In this document: positions 25,618 to 34,539 of the stretch, piece after piece
Position numbering within the stretch: position 1 is the first letter of the stretch
How the letters are laid out: each line of letters opens with the position of its first letter
Assembly (NCBI RefSeq): GCF_019635465.1
Contig: NZ_JAHBZK010000008.1
Coordinates: forward strand, 146,932-210,931
Direction: 5' to 3'
Source: Hydrogenophaga sp.
GTDB lineage: Bacteria > Pseudomonadota > Gammaproteobacteria > Burkholderiales > Burkholderiaceae_C
Length of the DNA stretch: 64,000 bases
Notes under the pieces: generated by a model
The model's input: the letters and a program-made list of their open reading frames with translations, nothing else
The model's database searches: none
What the model was told of the DNA's origin: nothing
Made by a program: the position numbers and the translations under genes

Positions 25618-27348
25618 ATGTCGCTGAACGCCTACCGCGAGGTGGCCCACACCAACGGCTACGAATTCACACAGGGCGGCGGCTATGAGCTGCCCAGCTA
25701 CCCCTTCGTGCCGCCGCCGGAGATCGGCCAGTCCTCGCCCGCACACCACCCCATCGTGATCGTGGGCGGCGGCATCACCGGCCTCACCATGGCCTGCTCG
25801 CTGGCCCGCCTGGGCGTGGCCGCCATCCTGCTCGACGAAGACGACACGGTCGGCGTCAAGGGCGCGTCCTCGCGCGGCATCTGTTACACGCAAAAGTCGC
25901 TCGAGATCTTCGAGCGCCTGGGCGTGTACGCCCCCATCGCCGCCAAAGGCGTGCAATGGAGCGTGGGCCGCACCTACGCCGGTGACGACGAGGTCTACAG
26001 CTTCGACCTGCGCCAGCAGGGGGGCTACCACCTGAGCCAGCAGCCGCCCTTCATCAACATCCAGCAGTTCTACATCGAGGCCTTCCTGGTCGATCGCGTC
26101 CAGCAGCTGGGCCACGTCGAGCTGCGCTGGCGCAACCGCCTCAGCGCCTTCGAGCAGGACGACAAGAGCGCCCTGCTCACCATCGAAACGCCGGCCGGCA
26201 GCTACCAGGTGCGCGCCGACCACGTGATCGACGCCACCGGCTCGCACAGCCCGCTGCGCAAGTGGCTGGACGTGCCCTTCGACGGCAAGCGTGGCGATGA
26301 CCGCTGGTGCATCGCCGACGTGCGATTCACCACCCGCCCGCCGCAGGAGCGCCACACCTGGATCGAGGCCCCGTTCAACGAAAACCGCGCCGTCTGGCAG
26401 CACCTGATGGCCGACGACGTCTGGCGCATCGACTACCAGATGGCCCCCGACAGCGACCCGGCCGAGGTCAGCCGCGAGGACGTGGTGCGTGAGCGCCTGG
26501 CCCGCCAGTTCGGCCCCGACGTCGAGGTCGAGATCGTCTGGGTCGGCCCCTACGCCTACCGCAGCGAGTGCGTGCACACCATGCGCTGCGGTCACGTGTA
26601 CTTCATGGGCGACTCGGCCAAGATCGTCAGCCCCTTCGGCGCCCGCGGAGGCAACACCGGTGTGGCCGACGCCGACAACCTGGCCTGGAAGCTGGCGGCT
26701 GTGCTGCGCGGACGCGCCGCGCCGTCGCTGCTCGACAGCTACGACGACGAGCGCCTGGAGGCCGCGCGCGAGAACGTGCGCGTGACCAACCGCACCGCCC
26801 GTTTCCTGCGGCCGGCCGATGGCGTGGAGCGCCTGTACCGCAACGCGGCCATCGCGCTGGCCAAGCGCCATGCGTTGGCCCGTCCGCTGGTCAACACCGG
26901 TCGCATGGCGGTGGCCAACCCCTACACCCGCTCGCGCGCCTGCCTGTACCGCGCCGGCAGCGCGGCCGGGCAATCGGTGCAGAACGTGGCGTTTCGCTGG
27001 GCCAACGGCCGCGAAGGCCGCATGAACCAGTTGCTCGACTGGGCCGCGGGCGATCTGCTGTTGCTGGCCTTCGGGCCGCTGAGCAGCCAGGCCCGCCAGC
27101 GCCTGGCGGGCTTGAGCGCCACCACGCCGCTGCGGGTGGTGCAGGTGCTGGGCACCGGCGACGCGGCGCAGGCCGTCGAACAGGTGCGTGACCCCAAGGG
27201 GCACCTGCTGGGCGCCTGCCAGGCCAATCCGGGCGACTGGGCACTGGTGCGCCCGGACGGCTACCTCGCCGCCAGCGGCAGCGCCGTCGATGGCGCCTTG
27301 GTCAAGGCCATCGGCCTGTCCCTCGGGCTTACCGGAGTGCACGCATGA
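25618..27348 (+). CDS. FAD-dependent aromatic monooxygenase (MhpA/PheA-TfdB-like)
   Basis: A 576-residue class A flavoprotein hydroxylase. The FAD/ADP motif IVIVGGGITGLTMACSLAR starts near residue 44, the conserved DG-equivalent region is VIDATGSHSPLRKWL, and the second FAD motif is HVYFMGDSAKIVSPFGARG, followed by a thioredoxin-like C-terminal domain (about 470-576) usual for 3-(3-hydroxyphenyl)propionate and related hydroxylases. The active-site GD is retained. Its stop overlaps the DUF2783 start by four bases. The substrate is unknown; a hydroxylated aromatic acid is likely. Confidence 0.9.
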   Translation: MSLNAYREVAHTNGYEFTQGGGYELPSYPFVPPPEIGQSSPAHHPIVIVGGGITGLTMACSLARLGVAAILLDEDDTVGVKGASSRGICYTQKSLEIFERLGVYAPIAAKGVQWSVGRTYAGDDEVYSFDLRQQGGYHLSQQPPFINIQQFYIEAFLVDRVQQLGHVELRWRNRLSAFEQDDKSALLTIETPAGSYQVRADHVIDATGSHSPLRKWLDVPFDGKRGDDRWCIADVRFTTRPPQERHTWIEAPFNENRAVWQHLMADDVWRIDYQMAPDSDPAEVSREDVVRERLARQFGPDVEVEIVWVGPYAYRSECVHTMRCGHVYFMGDSAKIVSPFGARGGNTGVADADNLAWKLAAVLRGRAAPSLLDSYDDERLEAARENVRVTNRTARFLRPADGVERLYRNAAIALAKRHALARPLVNTGRMAVANPYTRSRACLYRAGSAAGQSVQNVAFRWANGREGRMNQLLDWAAGDLLLLAFGPLSSQARQRLAGLSATTPLRVVQVLGTGDAAQAVEQVRDPKGHLLGACQANPGDWALVRPDGYLAASGSAVDGALVKAIGLSLGLTGVHA

Positions 27349-27530
27349 TCACCACCCCCAACTGGCAGGACGCCGACACCTTCTACGAGCAGTTGCTCGA
27401 CGCCCAGACAGGCCTCGACACCGAGCAGCAACTGGCCTTCAGCGCCCGGCTCATCCTGCTGCTGGCCAACCAGGTCGGTGACAGCCGCGTGCTGGCCGAG
27501 TGCGTCGACGCCGCCCGCGAAGCACTCTGA
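27345..27530 (+). CDS. DUF2783 family small protein
   Basis: A 61-residue helical protein matching DUF2783: TPNWQDADTFYEQLLDAQ and ARLILLLANQVGD are the conserved blocks. Members are commonly encoded just after FAD-dependent aromatic monooxygenases, as here with a 4-bp ATGA overlap, so it is probably a small accessory or stabilising subunit. No enzymatic residues are evident. Confidence 0.88.
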   Translation: MITTPNWQDADTFYEQLLDAQTGLDTEQQLAFSARLILLLANQVGDSRVLAECVDAAREAL

Positions 27531-27562
27531 CTGCGCTACCCCTGACCACCAGGGTGGGCCGG

Positions 27563-27614
27563 TAAAATCCTGGCCTCCCCCGTCTCTACCAACGGCATCC
27601 CGCGGGATGCCGTT
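27563..27614 (+). promoter_or_regulatory. valS leader: -10-like box and hairpin
   Basis: TAAAAT at 27563-27568 resembles a -10 element. Downstream, AACGGCATCC (27591-27600) and GGATGCCGTT (27605-27614) form a perfect 10-bp stem with a 4-base loop, followed by GCCTTTCTGG, only a weak U-run. It could end the upstream catabolic transcript or act in the valS leader, whose start codon lies 18 bases on. Confidence 0.45.
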
Positions 27615-27632
27615 GCCTTTCTGGCGCACCCC

Positions 27633-30536
27633 ATGACCGACACCGTGCAACAACCCGGCCTCGACTCGCTGGCCAAGTCCTTCGAACCCGCCCCCATCGA
27701 AGCCCAGTGGGGCCCCTGGTGGGAGCAGCGTGGCGTCGGCAAGGCCGGGTTCCGTGGCACAGGCGAAGCGCGCGCCGACGCACCGGCCTTCTGCATCCAG
27801 CTGCCACCGCCCAACGTGACCGGCACGCTGCACATGGGGCACGCGTTCAACCAGACCATCATGGACAGCCTCACGCGCTACCACCGCATGATGGGCGCCA
27901 ACACGCTGTGGGTGCCGGGCACCGACCACGCGGGCATCGCCACGCAGATCGTGGTCGAGCGCCAGCTGCAGGAGCAGAAGCTCAGCCGCCACGACCTGGG
28001 CCGCGAAGCCTTCACGAAGAAGGTCTGGGAATGGAAGGAAAAGAGCGGCAACACCATCACCGGCCAGATGCGCCGCATGGGCGACACGGTCGACTGGTCG
28101 CGCGAGTACTTCACCATGGACCCGAAGCTGTCGTCGGTGGTGACCGAGACCTTCGTGCGCCTGTACGAGCAGGGCCTGATCTACCGTGGCAAGCGCCTGG
28201 TCAACTGGGACCCGGTGCTCAAGACCGCGGTGAGCGACCTGGAGGTGGAGAGCGAAGAAGAAGACGGCTTTCTCTGGCACATCCGCTACCCGCTGGTGGA
28301 CACGGATGGCAGCCTGGCAGCCGCGGGCATCGACTCGGTGGTGGTGGCCACCACCCGCCCCGAGACCATGCTCGGCGACACCGCCGTGATGGTGCACCCC
28401 GAGGACGAGCGCTACACCGCCATCGTCGGCAAGACGGTCAAGCTGCCGCTGTGCGATCGCGAGATCCCGGTGATCGCCGACGAATACGTCGACCGTGCCT
28501 TCGGCACCGGCGTGGTCAAGGTCACGCCCGCGCACGACCACAACGACTACGCGGTGGGCCAGCGCCACCAGTTGCCCACCATCGGTGTGCTCACGCTTGA
28601 GGCTTCGATCAACCAGAACGCGCCCGCCAAGTACCAGGGCATGGACCGCTTCGTGGCGCGCAAGGCGGTGGTGGCCGACCTCGATGCGCTGGGTATGCTG
28701 GTCGAGACCAAGAAGCACAAGCTGATGGTGCCGCGCTGCGCGCGCACCGGCGCCGTCGTCGAGCCCATGCTCACGGACCAGTGGTTCATTGCCATGAGCA
28801 AGGTCAGCGATCAGGACCCGACGGGCAAGAGCATCGCGCAAAAGGCCATCGACGCCGTGGCCTCCGGCGAAGTGCGGTTCGTGCCCGAGAACTGGGTCAA
28901 CACCTACGACCAGTGGATGAAGAACATCCAGGACTGGTGCATCAGCCGCCAGCTCTGGTGGGGCCACCAGATTCCCGCCTGGTACGACGAGGACGGCCGC
29001 ATCTACGTGGCGCGCAGCGAGGCCGACGCGCAAGCGCAAGCCCCTGGCAAAACGCTCACCCGCGACCCGGACGTGCTGGACACCTGGTATTCATCGGCCC
29101 TCGTGCCTTTCAGCACCATGGGTTGGCCCGACCAGAAGGCCGGCCCCACCGAGGACTACGACGTCTACCTGCCCAGCAGCGTGCTGGTCACCGGCTACGA
29201 CATCATCTTCTTCTGGGTCGCCCGCATGATCATGATGACGACCCACTTCACCGGGCGCGTGCCGTTCCGCCATGTCTACATCCACGGCCTGGTGCGCGAC
29301 GCGCAGGGCCGCAAGATGAGCAAGAGCGAAGGCAACGTGCTCGATCCGGTGGACCTCATCGACGGCATTGCGCTTGCCCCGCTGCTCGACAAGCGCACCA
29401 CCGGCCTGCGCAAGCCCGAGACCGCACCCCGCGTGCGCAAGGACACCGAGAAGGAATTCCCCGAGGGCATTCCGGCCTACGGCGCGGACGCACTGCGCTT
29501 CACCTTCGCGGCGCTGGCCTCGCTGGGGCGCAGCATCAACTTCGACAGCAAGCGCTGCGAGGGCTACCGCAACTTCTGCAACAAGCTCTGGAACGCCACC
29601 CGCTTCGTGCTGATGAACTGCGAAGGCCACGACTGCGGCCTGAAGGAGCACACCAAGGCCGAATGTGCCGTGGGTCAGCCCTTCCACGGGTACCTGAGCT
29701 TCAGCCAGGCTGACCGCTGGATCAGCTCCACGCTGCAGCGCGTGGAGGCCGAGGTGGCCAAGGGCTTCGCCGAGTACCGCCTGGACAACGTGGCCAACGC
29801 CATCTACGACTTCGTCTGGAACCAGTTCTGCGACTGGTACCTGGAGATCGCCAAGGTGCAGATCCAGACCGGCGACGCCGCACAGCAGCGCGCCACCCGC
29901 CGCACGCTGATCCGCACGCTGGAGGCGATCCAGCGTCTGGCCCACCCCATCATCCCGTTCATCACCGAAGCGCTCTGGCAGAAGGTGGCCCCGGTGGCCG
30001 GCCGCGCGGGCGAATCCGTGGCCCTGGCCACCTACCCCGTGAGCCAGCCAGAGCGCATCGACGAGTCCGCCGAAGCCCACGTGGCACAACTCAAACGCCT
30101 GGTCGACGCATGCCGCACCTTGCGCGGAGAAATGGGCGTGTCACCGGCGCAGCGCCTGCCACTCTATGCCGTGGGCGACGCCGACTTCCTGCGTCAGGCC
30201 GCACCGGTGCTGCAGTCCCTGGCCAAGCTGGCCGAGGTGCGCGTGTTCGACGACGAAGCAGCTTGGGCCCAGGCCGCTGGCGTGGCGCCGGTGGCGGTGG
30301 TCGGCGAGGCGCGCCTGAGCCTGTTCATGGAAATCGATATGGCCGCAGAGAAGGCGCGCCTGGGCAAAGAGGCCGCGCGGCTGCAGGGCGAAATCGCCAA
30401 AGCCCAGGGCAAGCTGGGCAACGAAGGCTTTGTGGCCCGCGCGCCGGCGGCGGTGATCGATCAGGAAAAACAGCGCCTGGCCGATTTCAGCGCCACGCTG
30501 GAGAAGGTGCAGGCCCAGCTGGCCCGCCTGGGCTGA
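27633..30536 (+). CDS. valS: Valyl-tRNA synthetase
   Basis: A 967-residue class I synthetase that charges tRNA-Val. The HIGH-type motif is HMGH at 67-70, the KMSKS motif is at 561-565, the editing (CP1) domain includes [16 protein letters not shown], and the C-terminal coiled coil (about 900-965) is [16 protein letters not shown] onward. Between the KMSKS loop and the anticodon domain lies an extra charged segment ([20 protein letters not shown], about 585-605). Length is normal. It stands alone downstream of the DUF2783 gene. Confidence 0.97.
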   Translation: MTDTVQQPGLDSLAKSFEPAPIEAQWGPWWEQRGVGKAGFRGTGEARADAPAFCIQLPPPNVTGTLHMGHAFNQTIMDSLTRYHRMMGANTLWVPGTDHAGIATQIVVERQLQEQKLSRHDLGREAFTKKVWEWKEKSGNTITGQMRRMGDTVDWSREYFTMDPKLSSVVTETFVRLYEQGLIYRGKRLVNWDPVLKTAVSDLEVESEEEDGFLWHIRYPLVDTDGSLAAAGIDSVVVATTRPETMLGDTAVMVHPEDERYTAIVGKTVKLPLCDREIPVIADEYVDRAFGTGVVKVTPAHDHNDYAVGQRHQLPTIGVLTLEASINQNAPAKYQGMDRFVARKAVVADLDALGMLVETKKHKLMVPRCARTGAVVEPMLTDQWFIAMSKVSDQDPTGKSIAQKAIDAVASGEVRFVPENWVNTYDQWMKNIQDWCISRQLWWGHQIPAWYDEDGRIYVARSEADAQAQAPGKTLTRDPDVLDTWYSSALVPFSTMGWPDQKAGPTEDYDVYLPSSVLVTGYDIIFFWVARMIMMTTHFTGRVPFRHVYIHGLVRDAQGRKMSKSEGNVLDPVDLIDGIALAPLLDKRTTGLRKPETAPRVRKDTEKEFPEGIPAYGADALRFTFAALASLGRSINFDSKRCEGYRNFCNKLWNATRFVLMNCEGHDCGLKEHTKAECAVGQPFHGYLSFSQADRWISSTLQRVEAEVAKGFAEYRLDNVANAIYDFVWNQFCDWYLEIAKVQIQTGDAAQQRATRRTLIRTLEAIQRLAHPIIPFITEALWQKVAPVAGRAGESVALATYPVSQPERIDESAEAHVAQLKRLVDACRTLRGEMGVSPAQRLPLYAVGDADFLRQAAPVLQSLAKLAEVRVFDDEAAWAQAAGVAPVAVVGEARLSLFMEIDMAAEKARLGKEAARLQGEIAKAQGKLGNEGFVARAPAAVIDQEKQRLADFSATLEKVQAQLARLG

Positions 30537-30596
30537 GTAGGCCTGGTCCGCTGAGCCAGAGATAACGCGGTGCCGGCCTGACCGGACCGCGCGCCG

Positions 30597-31640
30597 TCAA
30601 TCCCGGTCCAGTGAGGCCAGCGCGGCCCACTGCGAGGGCGTGGCCGCCTGCGGATCGCCCGACTCGGGGAAGCCGGTGCTGTCCAGCGCCGAGAAATCGG
30701 AGTTGGCGGCGTCGCGACGCGCTTCGTCGGGCGAGAGCGTTTCGTGGATGCGCCGCGCCAGGTACCAGCTCGCCCGCAGCTTGGCCTCGCGCGTGTGCGA
30801 GCCCAGGCGCGGCGTGAGGTGCAGGTTGGGGATGCCGTGCAAGGGCGAGCCAACGGCGGCGAATTGCGGGTTGGCCCCGTCCAGCAGACAGGCGTCGATG
30901 CGACCGTCGCACAAGGCCAGCGCCAGCGCTTCCTGATCGAACAGCGCGCTGCGGCTCACGCCGACCCACAACTGGCCGTGCTTGCAGTGGTTGAGCACGC
31001 GCTCGTTGATCCAGCCCTTGAAGCGCGAGGCGTACACCATCTGCAAGGTGATGGCGTCGGAGCGCTCGAGCAGTTCGTTGATGGGCACAGGCTCGACGCC
31101 CAGCTTGTCCCACAGTTCGGCGGCGTGGTGCACCGCGGGGTCGTAGCCGAGCACGCGCACGCCCAGGCTGCGCAGCATGGGTGCCAGCGTGTGCGCCACC
31201 GGTGCCAGACCCAGCAGGCCCACGGTGCTGCCCGCCAGCTCGCGGCCCATGCGTACCTGGCCCAGCTTGCGGCCCAGCAGGGCACTGACCATGCCGCGGC
31301 GGTACAGCATCAGCAAGCCATACAGCAGGTATTCGGCATTGGAGCGCACCGTGGCGCTGCGCGCCTGCAGCACGCGCACGCCGCGGCGCGAGCAGGCTTC
31401 GAGGTCGGTGTTGTCGCTGGAGATCTGCATGCGCGCGACCATCATCAGCTTAGGCGCCTGCTCCAGCAGGTCCTGCGACACGATCACGTGCGGCGGCAGC
31501 ACGATGGCCTTGGCCTCTGCGATGGCCTGGCGCAATTGCGCAGGGTCATCGGCCAGCTCGGGCTGGTAGACAACCTGGTAACGGTCCTGCAGCCATGCCA
31601 GGGCCTCGGGCACCAGCGGATCGACCAGCAGGACGTCCAT
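30597..31640 (-). CDS. Degenerate D-2-hydroxyacid dehydrogenase-like protein
   Basis: A 347-residue protein with the overall layout of D-isomer-specific 2-hydroxyacid dehydrogenases. The NAD loop reads GLLGLAPVAH (141-150) instead of GxGxxG. The catalytic arginine is kept (R230 in VGVSRSALFD), but the catalytic glutamate segment (DVFEPEP in active enzymes) is LLDGANPQ, and the histidine of LTPHxG is arginine (R278 in LTPRLG). Loss of both acid/base residues suggests a non-catalytic or altered function. The C-terminal 45 residues are a polar tail. It starts eight bases after the TusA-like gene. Confidence 0.75.
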   Translation of the reverse strand: MDVLLVDPLVPEALAWLQDRYQVVYQPELADDPAQLRQAIAEAKAIVLPPHVIVSQDLLEQAPKLMMVARMQISSDNTDLEACSRRGVRVLQARSATVRSNAEYLLYGLLMLYRRGMVSALLGRKLGQVRMGRELAGSTVGLLGLAPVAHTLAPMLRSLGVRVLGYDPAVHHAAELWDKLGVEPVPINELLERSDAITLQMVYASRFKGWINERVLNHCKHGQLWVGVSRSALFDQEALALALCDGRIDACLLDGANPQFAAVGSPLHGIPNLHLTPRLGSHTREAKLRASWYLARRIHETLSPDEARRDAANSDFSALDSTGFPESGDPQAATPSQWAALASLDRD

Positions 31641-31648
31641 TGCGCGTC

Positions 31649-31879
31649 TCACCGGCGCTTGAGCACCGAAATGTGTTCGCCACCCACGCTCTCCTGGTGC
31701 ACCAGGAGGTTGCCGGTCTGTTTGGCGAAAGCCTGGAAGTCCCGGACCGAGCCCGAGTCGGTGGCCACGATCTTGAGCGTCTGGCCGCTGTGCATGTCCG
31801 CCAGGGCCTTTTTGGCCTTGAGGATGGGCAGCGGGCAGTTCAGGCCCCGGGCATCGAGTTCTCGGTCAGCGGCAATCAT
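31649..31879 (-). CDS. TusA-family sulfurtransferase-like protein
   Basis: A 76-residue TusA/SirA-fold protein carrying the diagnostic CPxP at C15-P18 (GLNCPLPIL). TusA proteins carry a persulfide for tRNA thiolation, molybdenum cofactor or sulfur metabolism. The N-terminal ADRELDARGLNCPLP and central TLKIVATDSGSVRDF match the family. It lies between cysM/Nudix genes and the dehydrogenase-like gene on the same strand, so a role in sulfur trafficking linked to cysteine synthesis is plausible. Confidence 0.9.
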   Translation of the reverse strand: MIAADRELDARGLNCPLPILKAKKALADMHSGQTLKIVATDSGSVRDFQAFAKQTGNLLVHQESVGGEHISVLKRR

Positions 31880-31908
31880 GAGGGCTCCGTGCTAGGTAAC
31901 GCGGCATT

Positions 31909-32448
31909 TTAGGTCGCGCGCGGATTTGGTGTGTCTTCCAGGAAAGTCGGGGTCAGGCCGCGTGACAAAAGCCACTGTGCGAGGGCCAAACCGGTGCCAG
32001 CGCGCCAACAACGCACCGCTTCGGGCGCCATCAGGCGGTACTCGCTGAGCTCGGGCGAGAGCCTCACCTGGCCGGAACACCGGGCATGGTAGGTGATGAT
32101 GACCTGGTTCATGCGCTGGAAATCGTGCACCGCCACCAGGCTCAATGCCTCGGTCTGCAACGCGGTCTCTTCGGCGATTTCGCGCCGGATGCCCTCCTCC
32201 GGCGTTTCGCCCGCTTCCATGAAACCGGTGATCAGACCGAAGAACTTGCCCGGCCAGGCGGCGTTGCGCGCCAGCAGCACCTGCCCTTCGAGCTCGACGA
32301 TGGCCGCCAGCACCGGCGTGGGGTTGTTCCAGTGCGTGAAGCCACAGGCCGGGCAGCGCAGGCGCGACTTGTCGCCCCCGTCTTCGGCCATGGTAATGGC
32401 CTGCAGCGGCGTGGCGCACTGAGGGCAAAAACGGAACTCGGCCGACAT
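31909..32448 (-). CDS. Nudix hydrolase with zinc ribbon
   Basis: A 179-residue NUDIX protein. The N terminus has a short zinc ribbon (CPQC and CPAC), as in NADH pyrophosphatase NudC-like enzymes, and the Nudix box runs GFMEAGETPEEGIRREIAEE. It would hydrolyse a nucleoside diphosphate linked to another moiety; the missing NudC N-terminal domain and SQPWPFPxS-type motif argue against true NudC. It starts eight bases after the cysM stop. ATG 32448 begins the zinc ribbon; the longer frame is inside cysM. Confidence 0.88.
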   Translation of the reverse strand: MSAEFRFCPQCATPLQAITMAEDGGDKSRLRCPACGFTHWNNPTPVLAAIVELEGQVLLARNAAWPGKFFGLITGFMEAGETPEEGIRREIAEETALQTEALSLVAVHDFQRMNQVIITYHARCSGQVRLSPELSEYRLMAPEAVRCWRAGTGLALAQWLLSRGLTPTFLEDTPNPRAT

Positions 32449-32456
32449 CGTCGCGC

Positions 32457-33359
32457 TCAGGCGGGGAAGACGCCGGTGGACAGGTAGCGATCGCCCCGGT
32501 CGCACACCACGAAGACGATGGTCGCCTTCTCGACCGTGCGCGACACCTGCAACGCCGCCCACAGCGCGCCGGCCGCCGAAATGCCACCGAAGATGCCCTC
32601 CTCGCGCGCCATGCGGCGTGCCATGTCTTCGGCATCGGACTGCGACACATAGATCAGCTCGTCAACCGCCTTGGGATCGTAGATCTTCGGCAGATACTCG
32701 ACAGGCCACTTGCGGATGCCCGGGATGCGCGAGCCCTCACTGGGCTGCGCGCCGACGATGCGAATGCCGGCGTCTTTCTCCTTCAGGAAACGCGATACGC
32801 CGGTGATGGTGCCGGTCGTGCCCATGGCACTCACGAAATGCGTGATGCGCCCGCCGGTCTGCTCCCACAACTCCGGCCCGGTGGTCTCGTAGTGGATGCG
32901 CGGGTTGTCGGCGTTGGCGAACTGGTCGAGCACGCGGCCCTTGCCGTCGGCCTGCATCTTCTCGGCCAGGTCGCGCGCGCCTTCCATGCCACCGCTCTTG
33001 GGCGTGAGGATCAGCTCGGCGCCAAAGGCCTTCATGGTCTGCGCACGCTCGATGGACAGGTCCTCCGGCATGATCAGCACCATGCGGTAGCCCTTGATGG
33101 CTGCGGCCATGGCCAGGGCAATGCCGGTGTTGCCGGAGGTGGCTTCGATGAGCGTGTCGCCCGGGCGGATGTCGCCCCGTTCTTCCGCGCGACGGATCAT
33201 CGACAGCGCCGGGCGATCCTTGACCGATCCGGCCGGGTTGTTGCCCTCGAGCTTGGCCAGGATGACGTTGCCGCGGGCAGCGTTCTCGGCAGCGGCAATG
33301 CGCTGCAGCGCGACCAGGGGCGTGCGCCCGACCGCGTCTTCGATGGTGGGGTATGGCAT
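32457..33359 (-). CDS. cysM: Cysteine synthase B (O-acetylserine sulfhydrylase)
   Basis: A 300-residue PLP enzyme forming cysteine from O-acetylserine and sulfide or thiosulfate. The PLP lysine is K47 in EGNNPAGSVKDR, the phosphate-binding loop is SGNTG, and GTTGTITGVSRFL is present. CysM type is favoured by the short length and by NNPAGSVKDRPA. ATG 33359 matches family starts; extending the frame upstream would translate the antisense of tRNA-Leu. Confidence 0.95.
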   Translation of the reverse strand: MPYPTIEDAVGRTPLVALQRIAAAENAARGNVILAKLEGNNPAGSVKDRPALSMIRRAEERGDIRPGDTLIEATSGNTGIALAMAAAIKGYRMVLIMPEDLSIERAQTMKAFGAELILTPKSGGMEGARDLAEKMQADGKGRVLDQFANADNPRIHYETTGPELWEQTGGRITHFVSAMGTTGTITGVSRFLKEKDAGIRIVGAQPSEGSRIPGIRKWPVEYLPKIYDPKAVDELIYVSQSDAEDMARRMAREEGIFGGISAAGALWAALQVSRTVEKATIVFVVCDRGDRYLSTGVFPA

Positions 33360-33372
33360 GGCGCCACTGTGC

Positions 33373-33378
33373 CATAAT
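33373..33378 (+). promoter_or_regulatory. -10 box of tRNA-Leu promoter
   Basis: CATAAT lies 16 bases before the tRNA-Leu gene, the usual distance for a tRNA promoter. No convincing -35 box is visible upstream, where the cysM start region overlaps. Confidence 0.5.
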
Positions 33379-33393
33379 CCGCGCCCTTGCCTG

Positions 33394-33478
33394 GCCGAAG
33401 TGGCGGAATCGGTAGACGCAGCGGATTCAAAATCCGCCGCCGCAAGGTGTGCCGGTTCGAGTCCGGCCTTCGGCACCA
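33394..33478 (+). tRNA. tRNA-Leu (anticodon CAA)
   Basis: An 85-nt class II tRNA. The acceptor stem GCCGAAG (33394-33400) pairs with CTTCGGC (33468-33474); A is the discriminator and CCA is encoded (33476-33478). The anticodon stem GCGGA/TCCGC encloses TTCAAAA, giving anticodon CAA at 33428-33430 for UUG codons. A long variable arm and the TTCGAGT T-loop confirm leucine class. Confidence 0.97.
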
Positions 33479-33502
33479 CTCAGCGCAAGACCCCAGTCAT
33501 CA

Positions 33503-33525
33503 AGCCCGGCCCCGCCGGGCTTTTT
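33503..33525 (+). terminator. Intrinsic terminator after tRNA-Leu
   Basis: AGCCCGGC (33503-33510) and GCCGGGCT (33514-33521) form an 8-bp stem with a 3-base loop, followed by TTTTT. It ends the tRNA transcript and faces the convergent epimerase gene. Confidence 0.9.
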
Positions 33526-33536
33526 GCTGCGTGCGT

Positions 33537-34457
33537 TCAGGCGCGCAGGCCCTGCGCCACCGTGGGGTAACGCAAGCGCAGGCGCAGTTCGCGCTTGAGC
33601 CGATCGTTGTGCAAGCGGCGCGACTCGCTCATGAAGCTCAGCAGCATCAGCGGCAGTTGATCCTGCGCCGCGTCGCGGCCCACACGCGGCGGGCGCGGCA
33701 GCCCGTACAGATCGGCCGCCAGGTCGAAGTAGTCGCCCATCCTGAGTTCGGTGTCATCCACCGCGTGCACCACGCGTTGGGCACGCCCGCGCCACAGCGC
33801 CAGCACCACCGCGCGCGCCAGGTCGTCGGCATGGATGTGATTGGTGTAGACGTCGTCCTCGGCGCGCAGTACCGGCGTGCCACGCTGCAGGCGATCGCGC
33901 GGTGTGCCGCCCTCGCGGTCATTGGCGTAGATGCCCGGTATGCGCAACACGCTCACGCGCACGTCCAGCGCACGCCCCAGCCAGCGCAGTCGCGCCTCCG
34001 CATCGACGCGACGCTCGGCGCGAGGCGTGCGCGGTCGCGCAGGCACCGATTCGCTGGTCCACGCGCCCTGGCGGTCGCCGTAGACCCCGGTGGTGGAGCC
34101 GTACACCAGCACCGACGGCGGTGTGCGTTGTGCCAGCACGTGGACCAATGAACGCGTGCGCGCATCGATGCGCCAATCGCCCGGACCTTCGCTGGGTGGG
34201 GCCGCCAGGTGGATCACGCGGTGCGCCAGGCCCGCCAGTCGTTGCAGGCTTCGCGGCTCATCCAGGTTGCCCACCAATGGTGTGATGCCGGCCTGCCGCA
34301 GCGAAGCCACACGCGACGGGCTCGACGTGAGGGCCATGAGCCGGGCGCGCCGCCCCGACCCCAGCTCGCGTGCGCTGCGCAAGCCCACATCGCCGCAGCC
34401 CACGATCAGGACGCGTTCACGCCGAAAGCGTGCGGGCAAGGCGCCCAGCAGGTTCAT
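33537..34457 (-). CDS. NAD(P)-dependent epimerase/dehydratase-like protein
   Basis: A 306-residue Rossmann protein of the extended/atypical SDR superfamily. The dinucleotide motif VLIVGCGDVGLRSARELG is near the N terminus; YGSTTGVYGD has the Ser-Tyr position of the active site, though the following lysine of YxxxK is replaced (VYGDRQG), so catalysis is uncertain. This resembles the YeeZ-type atypical SDRs. ATG 34457 begins the Rossmann motif. It is divergent from the flavin reductase gene across 82 bp. Confidence 0.8.
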   Translation of the reverse strand: MNLLGALPARFRRERVLIVGCGDVGLRSARELGSGRRARLMALTSSPSRVASLRQAGITPLVGNLDEPRSLQRLAGLAHRVIHLAAPPSEGPGDWRIDARTRSLVHVLAQRTPPSVLVYGSTTGVYGDRQGAWTSESVPARPRTPRAERRVDAEARLRWLGRALDVRVSVLRIPGIYANDREGGTPRDRLQRGTPVLRAEDDVYTNHIHADDLARAVVLALWRGRAQRVVHAVDDTELRMGDYFDLAADLYGLPRPPRVGRDAAQDQLPLMLLSFMSESRRLHNDRLKRELRLRLRYPTVAQGLRA

Positions 34458-34498
34458 GCCAATCCCGTTTTTGCGACAATGCGCGGTTGCTTTTTGCA

Positions 34499-34518
34499 GG
34501 GCACCTCTTTGGGTGCCC
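34499..34518 (+). promoter_or_regulatory. Hairpin in leader of 2Fe-2S reductase gene
   Basis: GGGCACC (34499-34505) and GGTGCCC (34512-34518) form a 7-bp stem just upstream of the purine-rich GAGAAAG that probably serves as ribosome-binding site for the ATG at 34540. It could influence translation start; no U-tract follows. Confidence 0.35.
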
Positions 34519-34539
34519 CTCCCGAGAAAGACCGCGAGT

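Noticed and set aside
33360-33479. N-terminal extension of cysM running through the tRNA-Leu gene
   Set aside because: The extra residues are the translated antisense of tRNA-Leu, a well-known annotation artefact; ATG 33359 fits the cysteine synthase family start.
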